Shown here: piece by piece, positions 20,463 through 20,488 of the stretch | How the letters are laid out: each line of letters begins with the position of its first letter | How positions within the stretch are numbered: the first letter of the stretch is position 1 | Assembly (NCBI GenBank): GCA_020025885.1 | Contig: JAHHRJ010000041.1 | Span: 1 to 20,488 of the forward strand | From: Butyricicoccus sp. | GTDB lineage: Bacteria > Bacillota > Clostridia > Oscillospirales > Butyricicoccaceae | Length of the DNA stretch: 20,488 nt | Direction: 5' to 3' | Notes under the pieces: model-generated | Databases searched by the model: none | Seen by the model: only the letters and a program-made list of their open reading frames with translations | What the model was told of the DNA's origin: nothing | Made by a program: the position numbers and the translations under genes

Positions 20463-20488
20463 ACGTAGATTCCCTGTTCATGAGGGTA

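Overview
The window looks like chromosomal DNA of an endospore-forming, Gram-positive gut-type Clostridia. It carries forespore and mother-cell sporulation genes (spoIID, a spoIIQ-like M23 gene, spoVAD-spoVAE), strong AGGAGG-type ribosome binding sites, sigma-A promoters, a sigma-G promoter, a DUF4358 lipoprotein and a mannose-family PTS. Oscillospirales is my best guess at order level, by inference only.

Layout, left to right. Bases 1-54 hold the right end of an IS200/IS605 (TnpB-type) element whose body lies outside the window. Next are a ZIP metal transporter and citrate synthase, both on the minus strand and each with a clear sigma-A promoter and a hairpin terminator. They are followed by spoIID and a spoIIQ-like LytM endopeptidase on the plus strand, which fits the engulfment-stage forespore/mother-cell machinery. 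Bases 4602-8624 are an accessory island. It contains a cluster of hairpins with a duplicated terminator, a truncated IS5-family transposase, and a two-gene minus-strand operon: an SF2 helicase fused to an HNH nuclease, overlapping by one base with an unrecognised 184-residue partner. The island ends in a decayed IS630-family transposase tail with a MITE inserted in its last codons. The helicase-HNH pair is the best candidate for an undescribed system, probably defence or restriction-like.

Housekeeping DNA resumes with an Mrp/NBP35 Fe-S carrier and a NifX-like protein (minus strand), a DUF4358 lipoprotein, and an MBOAT O-acyltransferase plus DHHW-family protein pair that probably acetylates a surface polymer. 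After a bidirectional terminator come spoVAD-spoVAE, read leftward from a near-perfect sigma-G promoter.

The right quarter is a sugar operon: mannose-family EIIB, EIIC, EIID, an 18-codon leader ORF coupled to an unknown membrane-anchored protein, EIIA, and an AgaS-type SIS isomerase/deaminase. Together they would import and phosphorylate an amino sugar such as galactosamine or N-acetylgalactosamine and convert it to a ketose phosphate. The operon has an extended -10 promoter and a folded 5' leader. A second copy of the MITE, carrying a terminator-like hairpin, sits between EIIA and agaS. The window closes with a hairpin resembling an IS200/IS605 end.
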